Shown: positions 45,271 to 55,141 of the stretch, piece by piece
Layout: the number at the start of each line of letters is the position of its first letter
Numbering within the stretch: position 1 is the first letter of the stretch
Assembly (NCBI GenBank): GCA_023150835.1
Contig: JAKLKB010000015.1
Span: 1-64,000, forward strand
Direction: 5' to 3'
Source of the DNA: Myxococcota bacterium
GTDB taxonomy: Bacteria; Myxococcota_C; UBA6777
DNA length: 64,000 nucleotides
Translations under genes and position numbers: made by a program
The notes under the pieces: model-generated
The model's input: only the letters and a program-made list of their open reading frames with translations
The model's database searches: none
Told to the model about the DNA's origin: nothing

Positions 45271-47924
45271 TCTTGATCTCCCCCATCCTTCGGGCGGGAT
45301 CGGTCGCTTTTCGGACGCTCTATCGCTTCGTTAGTGCGCGGTGTTTGCGGCGCGGGCGTTCCCTCCGAACCGCTGTGTTTCGCTCCCTCGCCCTGTCGCG
45401 CAGGCGGCTCGTTGCGAGAAGATGAAGTTCGTGGACCGCTCCCCTCGGGGCGTCGGGGAGGGCGGCCTCCTCGTTCGGCTCGGCCAGCAGAAGGAGAACG
45501 TCGATCGGTGTGTGTGCCGTCCGTTTCTTCGGACGCGCCGACTCTCGCTCCTCGGCCTTGGGGGGGACGTTGCCGCGACTCTTCTTGCACACGACTTCCC
45601 CGACGTTCGCGCATATCGAACGCTCGCTGGGCACCGTAGGGTTCGCGCTGGTTTCCATCCACATCGCGTCGATTTCCATCCACATCGCGGCCCCCTCGCC
45701 GATCTGTGTGCGAAACCGCACGTCCATCGGCCCCCATACCACGCATCCCTCGTCGATCCGTACCCTCATCGCTGCGCATCCCGCGACGATCCGTACCCTC
45801 ATCGCTGCGCATCCCGCGTCGATCCGTACCCTCATTTCCGCGCATCCCGCGCCGATCCGTACCCTCATCGCTGCGCATCCCGCGACGATCCGTACCCTCA
45901 TCGCTGCGCATCCCTCGTCGATCCGTACCCTCATTTCCGCGCATCCCGCGACGATCCGTACCCTCATTTCCGCGCATCCCGCGACGATCCGTACCCTCAT
46001 TTCCGCGCATCCCGCGCCGCTCAGTCCCATCGTCGCCACGCAAAGCCCTACGAGTCAAACGAACGGATTGGTTTTCTTCTCGTGGCTCCGAGACGTCCGC
46101 ACGTGAGCTGCGCTGCTCTTCTCGCAGATTGCGCTGTTCTTCTGGCAGATTGCGCTGTTCTTCTCGCGAATTACGCTGTTCTTCTCGCGAATTACGCTGT
46201 TCTTCTCGCAGATTGCGCCGTTCAAAACGATTTGGTGGGTGTAGAGGCCGGATATCTGAGGAAGCGGTGCGCGTCTCTAGAGTTCGTAAGGGTGCTGGGT
46301 TCGGGAGCGTCGGGGCTGGGTTCGGGAGCGTCGGGGCTTGGTTCGGAGGCGTCGCGCTTTCCTGCGAGAGCGTTACGCCGTCGTGTGGGGGCGTTGTGCC
46401 TTCCTGCGAGAGCGTTACGCCGTCGTGTGGGGGCGTTGTGCCTTCCTGCGAGAGCGTTACGCCGTTGTGTGGGGGCGTTGTACCTTCCTGCGAGAGCGTT
46501 ACGCCGTTGTGTGGGGGCATTGCGTCGTGGTGCGGGGAGGAGTGTTGCGTTAGAGGCCGTTCGAGTGGAGGAGAAGTGGACCCATCAGAAGGCGGAGGCA
46601 GATCTTGAGGCGACGTGCTTTCTTCGAGGGGCGTTTTTGTGTGGCGCGCTTTGGCGCGGATATCAAGAACACGCGTCTTGGCCGTTGCGACCGAAGAGCG
46701 TGGTGCTGTTTCGGTGTGACGACTTTTTTCAACGGACACATTGCGATCGCGTCGGGCATCTTGGGGGCCACGTTCTTTTGAGGAGATTCGGGCCTCACGC
46801 CGCGTAGGTGGTTCGCTTGGTGCTGAGGAACGGGAGATTTGTGATGTCGAGGATCGAGCGCGACGGCGTGTGCGCGGGGCGTCCTCGTCGTCATCGGCCT
46901 CCTCTTCGTCGTCATCAAAAGGAGGCAGAGGATACGGGAGGTTTCGAGGCTCCATCAAGGGTTCGACCCCACGACGGCCTTTGATTCGGGCTTGTCCTCG
47001 ATCGTCGAAATTGTCAAAATCTGCGAAGTCAAACGCCTTTTTTTCGGTTTCGGAGATCGGAGATGCCGCAGGATGCGTCTCTTTCGCAAAAGCGTCTTTG
47101 TACTCGGGAAGATCCGAGACATGAAACTCTTTTTCGACCACAGGATCGCGATCCAAAAAGACGATGCGCACCGTTTCTCGGAGCGGATGAACTTCTCTCA
47201 CTTTGCCGATCCCTTCGATGGTTTCGACATCGCGGCCGATCTTTGGCAAGTTGCGCCGCAGTTGTTTGTACACGCTCTGCTCGTAAGACAAACAACACAT
47301 CAAGCGACCACAGACCCCCGAAACTTTTTGAGGGTTGAGCGCGAGACTTTGATCTTTGGCCATACGGATCGAGACGGGGCTAAAGTTGCGCAAGAACCGA
47401 CTGCAACAGAGTTCTTGACCACAAGGTCCCGCCCCTCCGATCAGCTTGGCGCTATCGCGCACACCGATCTGACGCATCTCGATCCGCATCCGAAAATGCC
47501 TTGCAAGATCACGCACAAGATCCCGAAAATCGATGCGGCCTTCGGCTGAAAAATAGAAGATCATCTTGGTGCCGCTAAACAAATGCTCGGTACGAACCAT
47601 TTTCATCGGTAGCTTGTGAACCACGACGCGCTCACGACAGAAACGAAAGGCTTCTTTTTCGCGCAAACGATGGTATTTGGAGCGTTCGAGTTCTTCGGGG
47701 CTTGCGACGCGCAGTATCGGGAAGATCCGCAGGCTTGGTGGAGGAGCTTGTGTCAATTCGTAGGTGCGCTTGACCGAACCAAGGGCGATGCCTTGTTCCG
47801 TTTCGACGATGACTTTATCGCGTTCTTGGACGGAGACTTGATCGGCAGAAAACAGATACGCTTGGCCCGCCTTGCGGAAAGTCACTTCGGCGTATCGTTT
47901 GGAAGGAGACGTTTCTTGATTCAA
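45267..47924 (-). CDS. PSP1-domain (RicT/YaaT-like) protein with a very long Arg-rich repeat tail
   Basis: An 885-residue protein. Residues ~1-270 are the PSP1 core, with the cysteine pattern of RicT: GPCGQELCCSRFLRNFSPVS and SGVCGRLMCCLSYEQ, six cysteines that bind an iron-sulfur cluster in RicT. RicT works with RNase Y in mRNA processing in Bacillus. The remaining ~600 residues are unlike the family: an acidic patch, LSQEGTTPPHNGV repeats, REEQRN repeats, TDRRGMRGNEG repeats and an Arg/Gly/Pro-rich end. The Arg/Gly-rich tail suggests RNA binding (inference). The TTG start at 47924 overlaps the holB stop. The holB-PSP1 pairing is common. Confidence 0.88.
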   Translation of the reverse strand: MNQETSPSKRYAEVTFRKAGQAYLFSADQVSVQERDKVIVETEQGIALGSVKRTYELTQAPPPSLRIFPILRVASPEELERSKYHRLREKEAFRFCRERVVVHKLPMKMVRTEHLFSGTKMIFYFSAEGRIDFRDLVRDLARHFRMRIEMRQIGVRDSAKLIGGAGPCGQELCCSRFLRNFSPVSIRMAKDQSLALNPQKVSGVCGRLMCCLSYEQSVYKQLRRNLPKIGRDVETIEGIGKVREVHPLRETVRIVFLDRDPVVEKEFHVSDLPEYKDAFAKETHPAASPISETEKKAFDFADFDNFDDRGQARIKGRRGVEPLMEPRNLPYPLPPFDDDEEEADDDEDAPRTRRRARSSTSQISRSSAPSEPPTRREARISSKERGPQDARRDRNVSVEKSRHTETAPRSSVATAKTRVLDIRAKARHTKTPLEESTSPQDLPPPSDGSTSPPLERPLTQHSSPHHDAMPPHNGVTLSQEGTTPPHNGVTLSQEGTTPPHDGVTLSQEGTTPPHDGVTLSQESATPPNQAPTLPNPAPTLPNPAPLRTLETRTASSDIRPLHPPNRFERRNLREEQRNSREEQRNSREEQRNLPEEQRNLREEQRSSRADVSEPREENQSVRLTRRALRGDDGTERRGMRGNEGTDRRGMRGNEGTDRRGMRGNEGTDRRGMRSDEGTDRRGMRSDEGTDRRGMRGNEGTDRRGMRSDEGTDRRGMRSDEGTDRRGMRGMGADGRAVSHTDRRGGRDVDGNRRDVDGNQREPYGAQRAFDMRERRGSRVQEESRQRPPQGRGARVGASEETDGTHTDRRSPSAGRAERGGRPPRRPEGSGPRTSSSRNEPPARQGEGAKHSGSEGTPAPQTPRTNEAIERPKSDRSRPKDGGDQE
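45738..46040 (-). repeat. 33-bp in-frame repeats (TDRRGMRGNEG) in the PSP1 gene tail
   Basis: About nine 33-bp units encode TDRRGMR followed by GNEG or SDEG. Flanking arrays in the same gene are REEQRN-type (46095-46215) and 42-bp HNGVTLSQEGTTPP-type (46370-46520). Confidence 0.92.
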
Positions 47925-48919
47925 CCCATGCCTCCGAGCGTAAGGAAAAGGTGTTCGAGAGTCAGCAATGGTGCGGTGTTTCGGCGCAAGGCCGCTTCAC
48001 ACTGATCGATCGCATGAACCGCACGAAACAGAGCAGGAGTGGATAACATTTGTGCGTGTTCTTGCAAGTGCGTCTGGAGATCGAGGTGGATCAAGCGCTG
48101 CATATCCCACCCGATCTCTCGAATCAACAACAGATCGCGCAGCCACGAACGCAAGAGATCCAAATACAACGCCAGATGTTCGCTTTCTTTGTTCAGACGT
48201 TCGGCGATCTCAAGGGCCGTCGTGGCCCCCGTAGGAACGCGATGAAGGGTCGGAAGTGCCGTCAACAAGGCGCGCCGCTGTTCATCGGAAAGATGGGCGT
48301 GCAACAACAAGGCTTTTCCCGGGGAGCCTTCGGCAAGCCCGGCCAGTAAAAAAGCCTGTTCGGGTGGGAGCGCGTGTTGTTGGACCAACCAATGCGTCAA
48401 TTCTTCGCGACGTAGCGGGGCAAATGGAACGCGCTGACAACGAGAAAGAATGGTCGGCATGATCTGACCAAGGCCCGAAGCGCACAAGATAAACAGGTTA
48501 TTGGGGGGGGGTTCTTCGAGCAGCTTGAGGAAAGCGTTGGCGGCTTCCTGATTCATTCGCTCGATCTGATCGAGGATGACGATGCGTCGTCGCCCTTCCT
48601 TGGGAGGAAATCGCGTCATACGTTGAAGATCGCGGATCTGACCGATGCGCAAAAGCTGCTTTTCAGGTTCCACCAACCACACATCGGGATGGGTCTCATG
48701 AAGGATCTTTTGACACGCCCCACAATGCTCACAAGGCTCCCATGTATCGGGCTGCGCCGTCAAACAATTCAGCCGCCGCGCAAGAACCAACGCGGTGGTG
48801 CGTTTTCCGCATCCTTCGGGCCCTGTGAACAAATAAGCGTTGGGGATACGATCTTGCTGCCAAGCAAAAAACAAGTCATGAAGCGCTCGCTCCTGACCAC
48901 GAATCGCTGCAAATCCCAC
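47921..48919 (-). CDS. holB: DNA polymerase III clamp-loader subunit delta'
   Basis: A 332-residue AAA+ subunit of the clamp loader. It shows GQERALHDLFF, a Walker A (GPEGCGKRT), a zinc-binding cysteine cluster (CEHCGACQKI plus an upstream Cys), Walker B-like VILDQIERMNQEAANAFLK, LEEPPPNNLFIL and the SRC motif with its arginine finger (ILSRCQRVPF). The GTG at 48919 (VGFAAIRGQ) is preferred over the longer 48994 start because that would run through the end of the upstream TPR gene; the GTG has AGAGAGG a short way upstream. It is followed by the PSP1 gene with a 4-bp overlap. Confidence 0.93.
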   Translation of the reverse strand: MGFAAIRGQERALHDLFFAWQQDRIPNAYLFTGPEGCGKRTTALVLARRLNCLTAQPDTWEPCEHCGACQKILHETHPDVWLVEPEKQLLRIGQIRDLQRMTRFPPKEGRRRIVILDQIERMNQEAANAFLKLLEEPPPNNLFILCASGLGQIMPTILSRCQRVPFAPLRREELTHWLVQQHALPPEQAFLLAGLAEGSPGKALLLHAHLSDEQRRALLTALPTLHRVPTGATTALEIAERLNKESEHLALYLDLLRSWLRDLLLIREIGWDMQRLIHLDLQTHLQEHAQMLSTPALFRAVHAIDQCEAALRRNTAPLLTLEHLFLTLGGMG

Positions 48920-48933
48920 CCACTCACCTCTCT

Positions 48934-51111
48934 CTATTCTTCTTCTTCTTTGTTTGGTTTTTGTTTTTTGTCTCGATCCAACATCTGCTGCCAAGGGATC
49001 GCATCGGAGGGTGTACCGATCAGCGAATCATCCAGAGATGACGCATCTTTGCGGGAGAAGTTGGTCTTGTGCGAAAAGATGGCTTGGTGGATCTCTCGGT
49101 TGGCGCGGAGCAAAAACTCGTCAGGTTTTTCTTTGGGCTTGCGTGCGATCCCAGTCCGCGCCAAGACCGTCCCTTGCGGTGTCGAAAGCGTCATCGCAAG
49201 AAAACGCGGATGTTCTTGCAGCATCAGACGAAACCCCTGCAACGAGTTCACAAAACGCGGAGAACGCAGCAAGGCTTCGCTTACGGCCCAAACATCGGCA
49301 GAACCAGCCGTTTGGACATGAACGGGAAGCGCCAAACCAAGTCGGCGCATCACCGTCCCATCCAGTTGAAGCACACGCGCCAAAGCTTCGCGCATGGATT
49401 GTTCTTGGCCCTGCACGCGGTGGATATCAGCGCGGATCCCCCACATCCTCGTGCGCAGCGGCTTACTTTTCTCTGGCAAAGCAGCCAAGGCGCGTTGCGA
49501 AAACATCAACGCCTCGTCGTATGAGGCTTGGCGATAAGCGGCTTCTGCTTCGAGCGCATCGTAAAAGGCCCGTATCTCGGGGGTATGCTTTTCATCTCGT
49601 GCGCGCAAGATCCGCAACTGATCGCGCACCACCGCAGGGCCGATCAACACGACCACTTCGCCGATCAACCAATACGGAGCCGTCGCTCCGCCCGAACGAT
49701 ACGGAGAAAGCGTGTTTTGCAAAAACTCCATGTCGCTCGCAAGCTGGCGTCGCGCAATCGAACCATCCAACCATGCGCTGATCCGAACCGACTGACGCCA
49801 AAACCAGTTCTTGACACGCTGCCACCAGCCCTGTGCAGCGGCGTCTTCGCGTGCAATCTCCACTTGCATTAAGCGCGAGTGGCGCAACATCATATGTGCT
49901 CCAACGCTCTGTTGACGGGGATCTGCGCTGGTGTGGCCGTGGCGGTCAGGGCGATCTCGTACCAGTTCCAGCGCCTTGTGTGCGCGATCCACATCTCCCA
50001 CCGACAGCCAAAAATTTCCTTGGGACAACTGATGCCCCGCAAACATCGACTCTTTTAGATGCGGAAGCTGCCGATTTTTCCAATCTTGGGCTTGGCGAAG
50101 CGCGTTAAACCCTTGATTTAAGCGGCCTTGCTCAAGATACACAAAGGTCAAAAACTCCCACGGGTTGGTATGCAAACTCGGGTAAAAATAACGGGTGGCT
50201 TCAAGCGCATAACGCTCGGCTTCATCAAAGCGAAAGACGCCAAGATACGCTTCGGCAAGGTTGGTGCGATGCGTCGTTCGGTCACGCGAGACGATCTTTT
50301 CGTCCTCCACAAAAGCTTCACGACAGTAATGCAACGACTCGACACGCTTTCCCTGCTCGAAGGTGATCGCACAAAGGGCGTTCAATGCTGTGGTTTTGTA
50401 CTTCTTTTGTTGCAGGTAGGTCAAAGCAAGATTTGTGGCCTCGCTGTATCGGCGAAGTTTCATCAAACTCCAAGGCATCAGGTCTTCCAGTTTATAGATC
50501 GGATACAGCCGATCATGTTCTTGGATCAGCTTGAGTGCTTCTGCATCCCGACCAAGCTGACGCAGGCTGTAGATCATCTCCAACATCATCACGTGATGGC
50601 TCAACGACGGAACACGCCCAACGATCGCCTTATACAACGCATTTGATTCGCGCAGGTAACGCAAGGCCAACACCAACTCCCCCTCTTGGTGGCGCAACAG
50701 GTACGCCAAGACAAAACGACCCACATACGAATTGGGCCGCCTCGGCAGTAGCTTTTCCTCGATCAACGTACGCGCACGATTCATCTTCCCCTGCACAAAC
50801 AGCGTGAGGATCTCTTGCTCCAAGGCTGTTTTGGGCAGTTCTTTTTCTGTAAAGACCTTCGCGGTAAAGGGATCGGGGCGGATCCCCGCATAAGCGCTCT
50901 GACCACCCCATCCGATCGACCCAACCACCAACCCCACGCACAACAGCCCAAGGCATCGGCCCTGTGCGATAGGCTTTGTTGTGAAGCGATCCGCGATCCA
51001 TGCACACAACAGCCCAAGGCATCGAGCCAACAAGCCGATGCGCACAACAGCCCGAAGAGGCGCACCTAAGCGGGCGTAGTATCGGCTCACGTCGTATCTT
51101 TTCAAACGCAT
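48934..51111 (-). CDS. TPR-containing exported or membrane protein
   Basis: A 725-residue protein with an unusually long N-terminus holding two related hydrophobic stretches (RCLGLLCAWI and RCLGLLCVGLVVGSIGWGG), probably a late signal or anchor ending near QSAYA. TPR-like helical repeats follow through most of the protein (for example LTYLQQKKYKTTALNALCAI, TTHRTNLAEAYLGVFRFDEAERYAL), and it ends in a charged KKQKPNKEEEE tail. The duplicated hydrophobic stretch is also a DNA repeat (CACAACAGCCCAAGGCATCG twice on the + strand). It starts 12 bp after the TgpA-like gene, so it is probably part of the MoxR-DUF58-TgpA group, which often includes TPR proteins. Confidence 0.8.
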   Translation of the reverse strand: MRLKRYDVSRYYARLGAPLRAVVRIGLLARCLGLLCAWIADRFTTKPIAQGRCLGLLCVGLVVGSIGWGGQSAYAGIRPDPFTAKVFTEKELPKTALEQEILTLFVQGKMNRARTLIEEKLLPRRPNSYVGRFVLAYLLRHQEGELVLALRYLRESNALYKAIVGRVPSLSHHVMMLEMIYSLRQLGRDAEALKLIQEHDRLYPIYKLEDLMPWSLMKLRRYSEATNLALTYLQQKKYKTTALNALCAITFEQGKRVESLHYCREAFVEDEKIVSRDRTTHRTNLAEAYLGVFRFDEAERYALEATRYFYPSLHTNPWEFLTFVYLEQGRLNQGFNALRQAQDWKNRQLPHLKESMFAGHQLSQGNFWLSVGDVDRAHKALELVRDRPDRHGHTSADPRQQSVGAHMMLRHSRLMQVEIAREDAAAQGWWQRVKNWFWRQSVRISAWLDGSIARRQLASDMEFLQNTLSPYRSGGATAPYWLIGEVVVLIGPAVVRDQLRILRARDEKHTPEIRAFYDALEAEAAYRQASYDEALMFSQRALAALPEKSKPLRTRMWGIRADIHRVQGQEQSMREALARVLQLDGTVMRRLGLALPVHVQTAGSADVWAVSEALLRSPRFVNSLQGFRLMLQEHPRFLAMTLSTPQGTVLARTGIARKPKEKPDEFLLRANREIHQAIFSHKTNFSRKDASSLDDSLIGTPSDAIPWQQMLDRDKKQKPNKEEEE

Positions 51112-51123
51112 GACTCTGTCCTC

Positions 51124-53643
51124 TCAAGAAACAGCAGGAGACGGTGTGGTGCGGCGCTTCTTTTCGGCCCTTTTTTCGGCCTTCTTGGCGGCTCGTCTTG
51201 CTTGAGCGTCTTTCCAGCGAACCCAAAAAGCCGGTGGCAAGACACGCCAGCGATCAAATAGATGCAAGCACCAAGAAACAGGGTCCAAAAAGCCGAAGAC
51301 TTGGCGATACCAAGCAAAGGTCTTGGAGATCTGAACCTGACAAGCCAACAGATCGTGCGCGTTGACTTTGGGCGGAAGCCGCGAACCCAAGCGCAAAGCT
51401 GAAAGCTGCTCAACAATCGGTCGCAGCGCAGGGATCGTCTGTTGAAAACGATCCGCAAACACCTCAAGCGACTCGCCCACAGGACGCCGCATCCCCATCT
51501 CACAAAACCGATCTTCGAGCGACATCAAAAACCAGCGCAAACGGCGCTCACCACCCGCGATCGCAAACCAAAAAGCCACACGTCGCCCAAACTTCAAGGC
51601 ATACAAACTCAAGATCAACGCCCACAAGAAAGGGAACAGATTGATCCGCAACGGTTCTCGACGCCGCAAGATCGGATCGATCTCCTCTTTAGGATTTTTG
51701 ATCGCCCCGATCTTCGGGGGGGGTGGAGGCGTGTTGCGCGAAAGCTTTGCAAGGGTCTGGCGAAGCTGTGGATCGGGCGGTGGTTGGCGCTGTTCGCGCA
51801 GTGCTTGGGGAGAAGGATCCATCGGAACCCAACCGATCCCCTCGAAGTAAAGTTCTGGCCATGCGTGGGCCTCGTTGTCCCGAATCAACAAGCTCGAAGT
51901 CGAGCCTCGGTTGTCATCGGGCGTTGCGTAGCCTTCGCCGATACGGGCAGGGATCCCCGCAAGCCGCATCAAAAACACCGAAGCATGGGACAGATGCACA
52001 CAATACCCGATACGACTGCGGAACAAAAAGTGACGCACAGGATCTTGCTTGGCCGTAAGCTCCTCGTAGCGCGGATCAGGAAAGGAAACCTTCTTTGCGC
52101 TGGGATGATCGCGCAGGAAATCCGTCCACGGATTGCCTTTTTCCATCCGCTCGCGGTGTTTGTCCCACAGCCCCTTGATCCGCTCTTGCGAAGGCGGGCG
52201 CAGCGAATACAACGTGTGCTTGTCCAGCCACATCTTGATCAAAAAAGCCTTGGCCGTCAGGTTGTTGGCATGTTTTCCAGAAAGCGGACTCAATATCTCC
52301 GCCAGCAGATCTTTGTAAGACTGATCTTGCGGTCCAGCCGTATAATGCTGCCACAGATCCTTGCTCCAACGCGGATTCCCCACCTTGAGCGTCAATGCAT
52401 ACTCCCCATCATAGGCCATCGAGTCGACTTCATAAGCGCGCACAAACACCCGTGGATTGGGGTTTGCGATCCCTTGAAAACTGGTCGGATCCAACAAGCC
52501 GAAGGGATGGGTATGTTCGCGCAACAACGACACTCGCGTCCGTACACGCTTGCGGTCTCCTCGAAGCTGCGGTAGCGGCTTGCCATCCTTCCCCTGCTGT
52601 GAGCTTCCTCGGGCTGCATACAGATGCTCCATCACCCCTTCGTTCGGGAAAAAAGACATCGTATCGTTGTGGATCTCTTTGTGCGAACCTTTCTCCATCC
52701 GCAAGCCGTTGTAAAAAGTCAAGGCTTTTTGGCGGAAGTACAGGATCTTGCGCTTGGGACGGTAATCATCCCGAAACACCACCACCGCCACAGGCTCAGG
52801 CTGCGGCTGTTGCTGGTTTTGTGGAGGGGGCGGATCAAATGGCATCTCGTCTTGCTGTTTTTTGCGCTGCTGTTCTTGCTCTTTCTTCTTGCCTTGCTTG
52901 TCGTCGCCTTTGCCTTGCAGTCGATTCACAAGCTTGTCCAGCTTCGCCGCTCCGACCCCCGACAAGAACCACAGCACCGACGAGATCAAGAACAACACCA
53001 ACACCGCAACCCCCACGATCTGTCGGCGCTGTCGCACCCGAATCAGTCCCAGCACCATCAAGATCGCAGCCCCCACCCCGATCAACAACAGATACAAGAT
53101 CGGATCTTCGCCTCGCTCCAAAGCCCAATCCACAAGGTATTGTGGTCGGTGGATGCTGTTGTCACGGTGCGAAGCAAACAACGAAGCCGCCCCAAACAAC
53201 GGCAACATCAACTCGACACTCACCCATGCTGGAAAGCGCACCGCCAAAGCACGCAATCCACCAAGCAGCGCAAGCGCTCCTCCCCCCCACCAACAGATAT
53301 CCGCCGCACGCAGGGCCATCCCAGCCCCCAACAGCTCGACCAACCACGACCACGCACCGAACGCAAACGAAAGCCCCGCGCACACCAACCCGCCCACAAC
53401 GATCCACGCGTACAACATCCATGCACGCAACCTCGTGCGCGCCAGCCATTCCCCCACATACACGCCCCCGATCGCCCCCAACACCCCTGCGATCACTCCC
53501 ACGCCCGTCGTGAGGCCCCATCCAAACGCAAGCATCGACAACGCCATCAACAACGCCCGCAACGTCACGCCAAAACGCCGCAAGAGACTTTGCCCGTCTT
53601 CTTTGCTGACTTCTTCGATCCGTACGGCTTGTTCGATCTGCAT
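51124..53643 (-). CDS. TgpA-like membrane transglutaminase
   Basis: An 839-residue inner-membrane protein. The N-terminal third has about eight membrane helices (for example FGVTLRALLMALSMLAFGWG, IGVGAAILMVLGLIRV, GVAVLVLFLISSVLWFL). A long extracytoplasmic part follows, with a transglutaminase-like domain: Cys548 in GYCVHLSHASVFLMR, His in NEAHAWPELYFEG and Asp in WVPMDPSP form the Cys-His-Asp triad. Another membrane helix (PFLWALILSLYAL) and a DUF4129-like cytoplasmic tail complete the TgpA layout. The substrate is presumably a periplasmic protein or peptide; the Pseudomonas homologue is essential. It lies 81 bp after the DUF58 gene. Confidence 0.9.
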   Translation of the reverse strand: MQIEQAVRIEEVSKEDGQSLLRRFGVTLRALLMALSMLAFGWGLTTGVGVIAGVLGAIGGVYVGEWLARTRLRAWMLYAWIVVGGLVCAGLSFAFGAWSWLVELLGAGMALRAADICWWGGGALALLGGLRALAVRFPAWVSVELMLPLFGAASLFASHRDNSIHRPQYLVDWALERGEDPILYLLLIGVGAAILMVLGLIRVRQRRQIVGVAVLVLFLISSVLWFLSGVGAAKLDKLVNRLQGKGDDKQGKKKEQEQQRKKQQDEMPFDPPPPQNQQQPQPEPVAVVVFRDDYRPKRKILYFRQKALTFYNGLRMEKGSHKEIHNDTMSFFPNEGVMEHLYAARGSSQQGKDGKPLPQLRGDRKRVRTRVSLLREHTHPFGLLDPTSFQGIANPNPRVFVRAYEVDSMAYDGEYALTLKVGNPRWSKDLWQHYTAGPQDQSYKDLLAEILSPLSGKHANNLTAKAFLIKMWLDKHTLYSLRPPSQERIKGLWDKHRERMEKGNPWTDFLRDHPSAKKVSFPDPRYEELTAKQDPVRHFLFRSRIGYCVHLSHASVFLMRLAGIPARIGEGYATPDDNRGSTSSLLIRDNEAHAWPELYFEGIGWVPMDPSPQALREQRQPPPDPQLRQTLAKLSRNTPPPPPKIGAIKNPKEEIDPILRRREPLRINLFPFLWALILSLYALKFGRRVAFWFAIAGGERRLRWFLMSLEDRFCEMGMRRPVGESLEVFADRFQQTIPALRPIVEQLSALRLGSRLPPKVNAHDLLACQVQISKTFAWYRQVFGFLDPVSWCLHLFDRWRVLPPAFWVRWKDAQARRAAKKAEKRAEKKRRTTPSPAVS

Positions 53644-53724
53644 CTCTTCGATCCTCTCTCTTCTCTTTCCCGTGTTGACCCGAATTGTCGGCTTGGATGG
53701 TGTGAGGGTTATGGACGACTGCGG

Positions 53725-55089
53725 TCAAGACCAAGACAGACTTTCACCAAAGTTCCGTGCCTCGTAGTGGCTGCGTTGGGGTCGTGCAGCAAAACGCAAC
53801 TCCATCCCATGTTGGCCGATCTGCCGCAGTTCTTCGAGAAGAGAGGGCTGCGGTGACTCTTCTTCGCCTTTTGGCAACAAAAAGAAACGCCACCAACGCG
53901 GCTCGCTTGGGGGGGGCGCGCTTGTATCCAAAGCAACGTCTTCATCCAGTTCTCGATTGTCCGCAACAATCAAACTGCACCGCGCAGGATGACGCTTGAG
54001 TGTGTCTCGAACCTGCGGCAACCAGCGCCATACGCTCGCCGACGCAAACAACAACAACTGGTGGCGCTCTGGATCGAATTGTACAGACTCCAAAAAGCCC
54101 TCTAGGCCCCGACCCTGCGCCTCCATCGCCGTCCCCGATCGCGCCAAGATCTCGCGGCCCGTCGCCAAATCTTCTTTTGCGATCAAAGAACTCCCATCCG
54201 CCCCCAAAGACCACCCGTGCCCAAGCGCACCACTTTCCATCGACCAACGGGCGATCTCCGATGCGTACTCATCGAACGGATCGCAGATCAGATAGGCCAG
54301 TAATTTGAGATCGTAGTCTCTTGAAGGCTCTTGTATCCGCACGATCAACTGTTGCGAACGCGCAAACAGCTTCCAATGGATGTGGCGTATCGGATCACCC
54401 GGCATATACGCCCGTGTGTCTACAAGATCCCCGTGACGTGGGCTGCTTGGAACATAATGGCCTTCGCCATCCGACATCGAACGCAAGGGAGTTGTCAAAA
54501 AGCTCGATACTCTAGGAAGAACTTGTACCGATCGTTGTTCCTCCCGCTCCCACCGCACTTCTGATAAACTAAAAAAATCACGCACCACAAATGCCCGAAC
54601 GATCCGCTCTGCCGACCACCGCCGCTGAAAGCGAACAAACTCTTCCATCCCCCGAAAGTGCGTCTCTAACGTCACTTCGGCCTTGGGTTCTAACCAGATC
54701 ACCCGAAAGTCCACAAATGGCATCTGCCACGCGGGCAGCCGTAGCCCCGTTTCTACGGCCTCTCCAACCACACCCTGCAACGGGGTCGTTGCGATGGACG
54801 TTGCAGACAGCGCACGCATCCGCCATCCCACCCACAAAGACGTCCCCACCACCAACACCACCCCCAAAACCACCAAACAAAGCGCAATCGCCCCAAGCAC
54901 CAACAAGATCCAATCTTTTTGACGCAGGCCGTACCCCCACAAAAACAACACACCAAACACGGCCATCCCCATCCCTCGGCGGCTAAGAGGAAAAAGCAAC
55001 CACACACGGCGCAAGAAACGACCGATCTTTCGCCAGAATCCGCGTTTCTCTTTTGTACTCGTCTCTTGAGGCTGCAATTCAATCCCCAC
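53725..55089 (-). CDS. DUF58-domain membrane protein
   Basis: A 454-residue protein with two N-terminal membrane helices (GMAVFGVLFLWGYGL and WILLVLGAIALCLVVLGVVL) and a C-terminal DUF58 domain carrying its signature DTRAYMPGDPIRHIHWKLFAR, followed by LIVRIQEPSRDY and a von Willebrand A-like region (LLLFASASVWRWL). The GTG at 55089 (VGIELQPQ) is chosen because AAGGAG lies 7-8 bases upstream and the longer reading adds a Cys/His-rich stretch running towards the MoxR gene end. DUF58 proteins partner MoxR ATPases; here the MoxR gene is 52 bp upstream. Confidence 0.9.
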   Translation of the reverse strand: MGIELQPQETSTKEKRGFWRKIGRFLRRVWLLFPLSRRGMGMAVFGVLFLWGYGLRQKDWILLVLGAIALCLVVLGVVLVVGTSLWVGWRMRALSATSIATTPLQGVVGEAVETGLRLPAWQMPFVDFRVIWLEPKAEVTLETHFRGMEEFVRFQRRWSAERIVRAFVVRDFFSLSEVRWEREEQRSVQVLPRVSSFLTTPLRSMSDGEGHYVPSSPRHGDLVDTRAYMPGDPIRHIHWKLFARSQQLIVRIQEPSRDYDLKLLAYLICDPFDEYASEIARWSMESGALGHGWSLGADGSSLIAKEDLATGREILARSGTAMEAQGRGLEGFLESVQFDPERHQLLLFASASVWRWLPQVRDTLKRHPARCSLIVADNRELDEDVALDTSAPPPSEPRWWRFFLLPKGEEESPQPSLLEELRQIGQHGMELRFAARPQRSHYEARNFGESLSWS

Positions 55090-55141
55090 GCGCAATCTCC
55101 TTTTCGTTGTGGTCGCGATGGTGTCGATGGGATGGGCTGGA

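Noticed and set aside
45341-46807. Long plus-strand open frames opposite the PSP1 gene tail
   Set aside because: They mirror the repeat arrays of the PSP1 gene, carry Arg/Ser/Pro-rich nonsense-like sequence, and overlap a clearly conserved gene.
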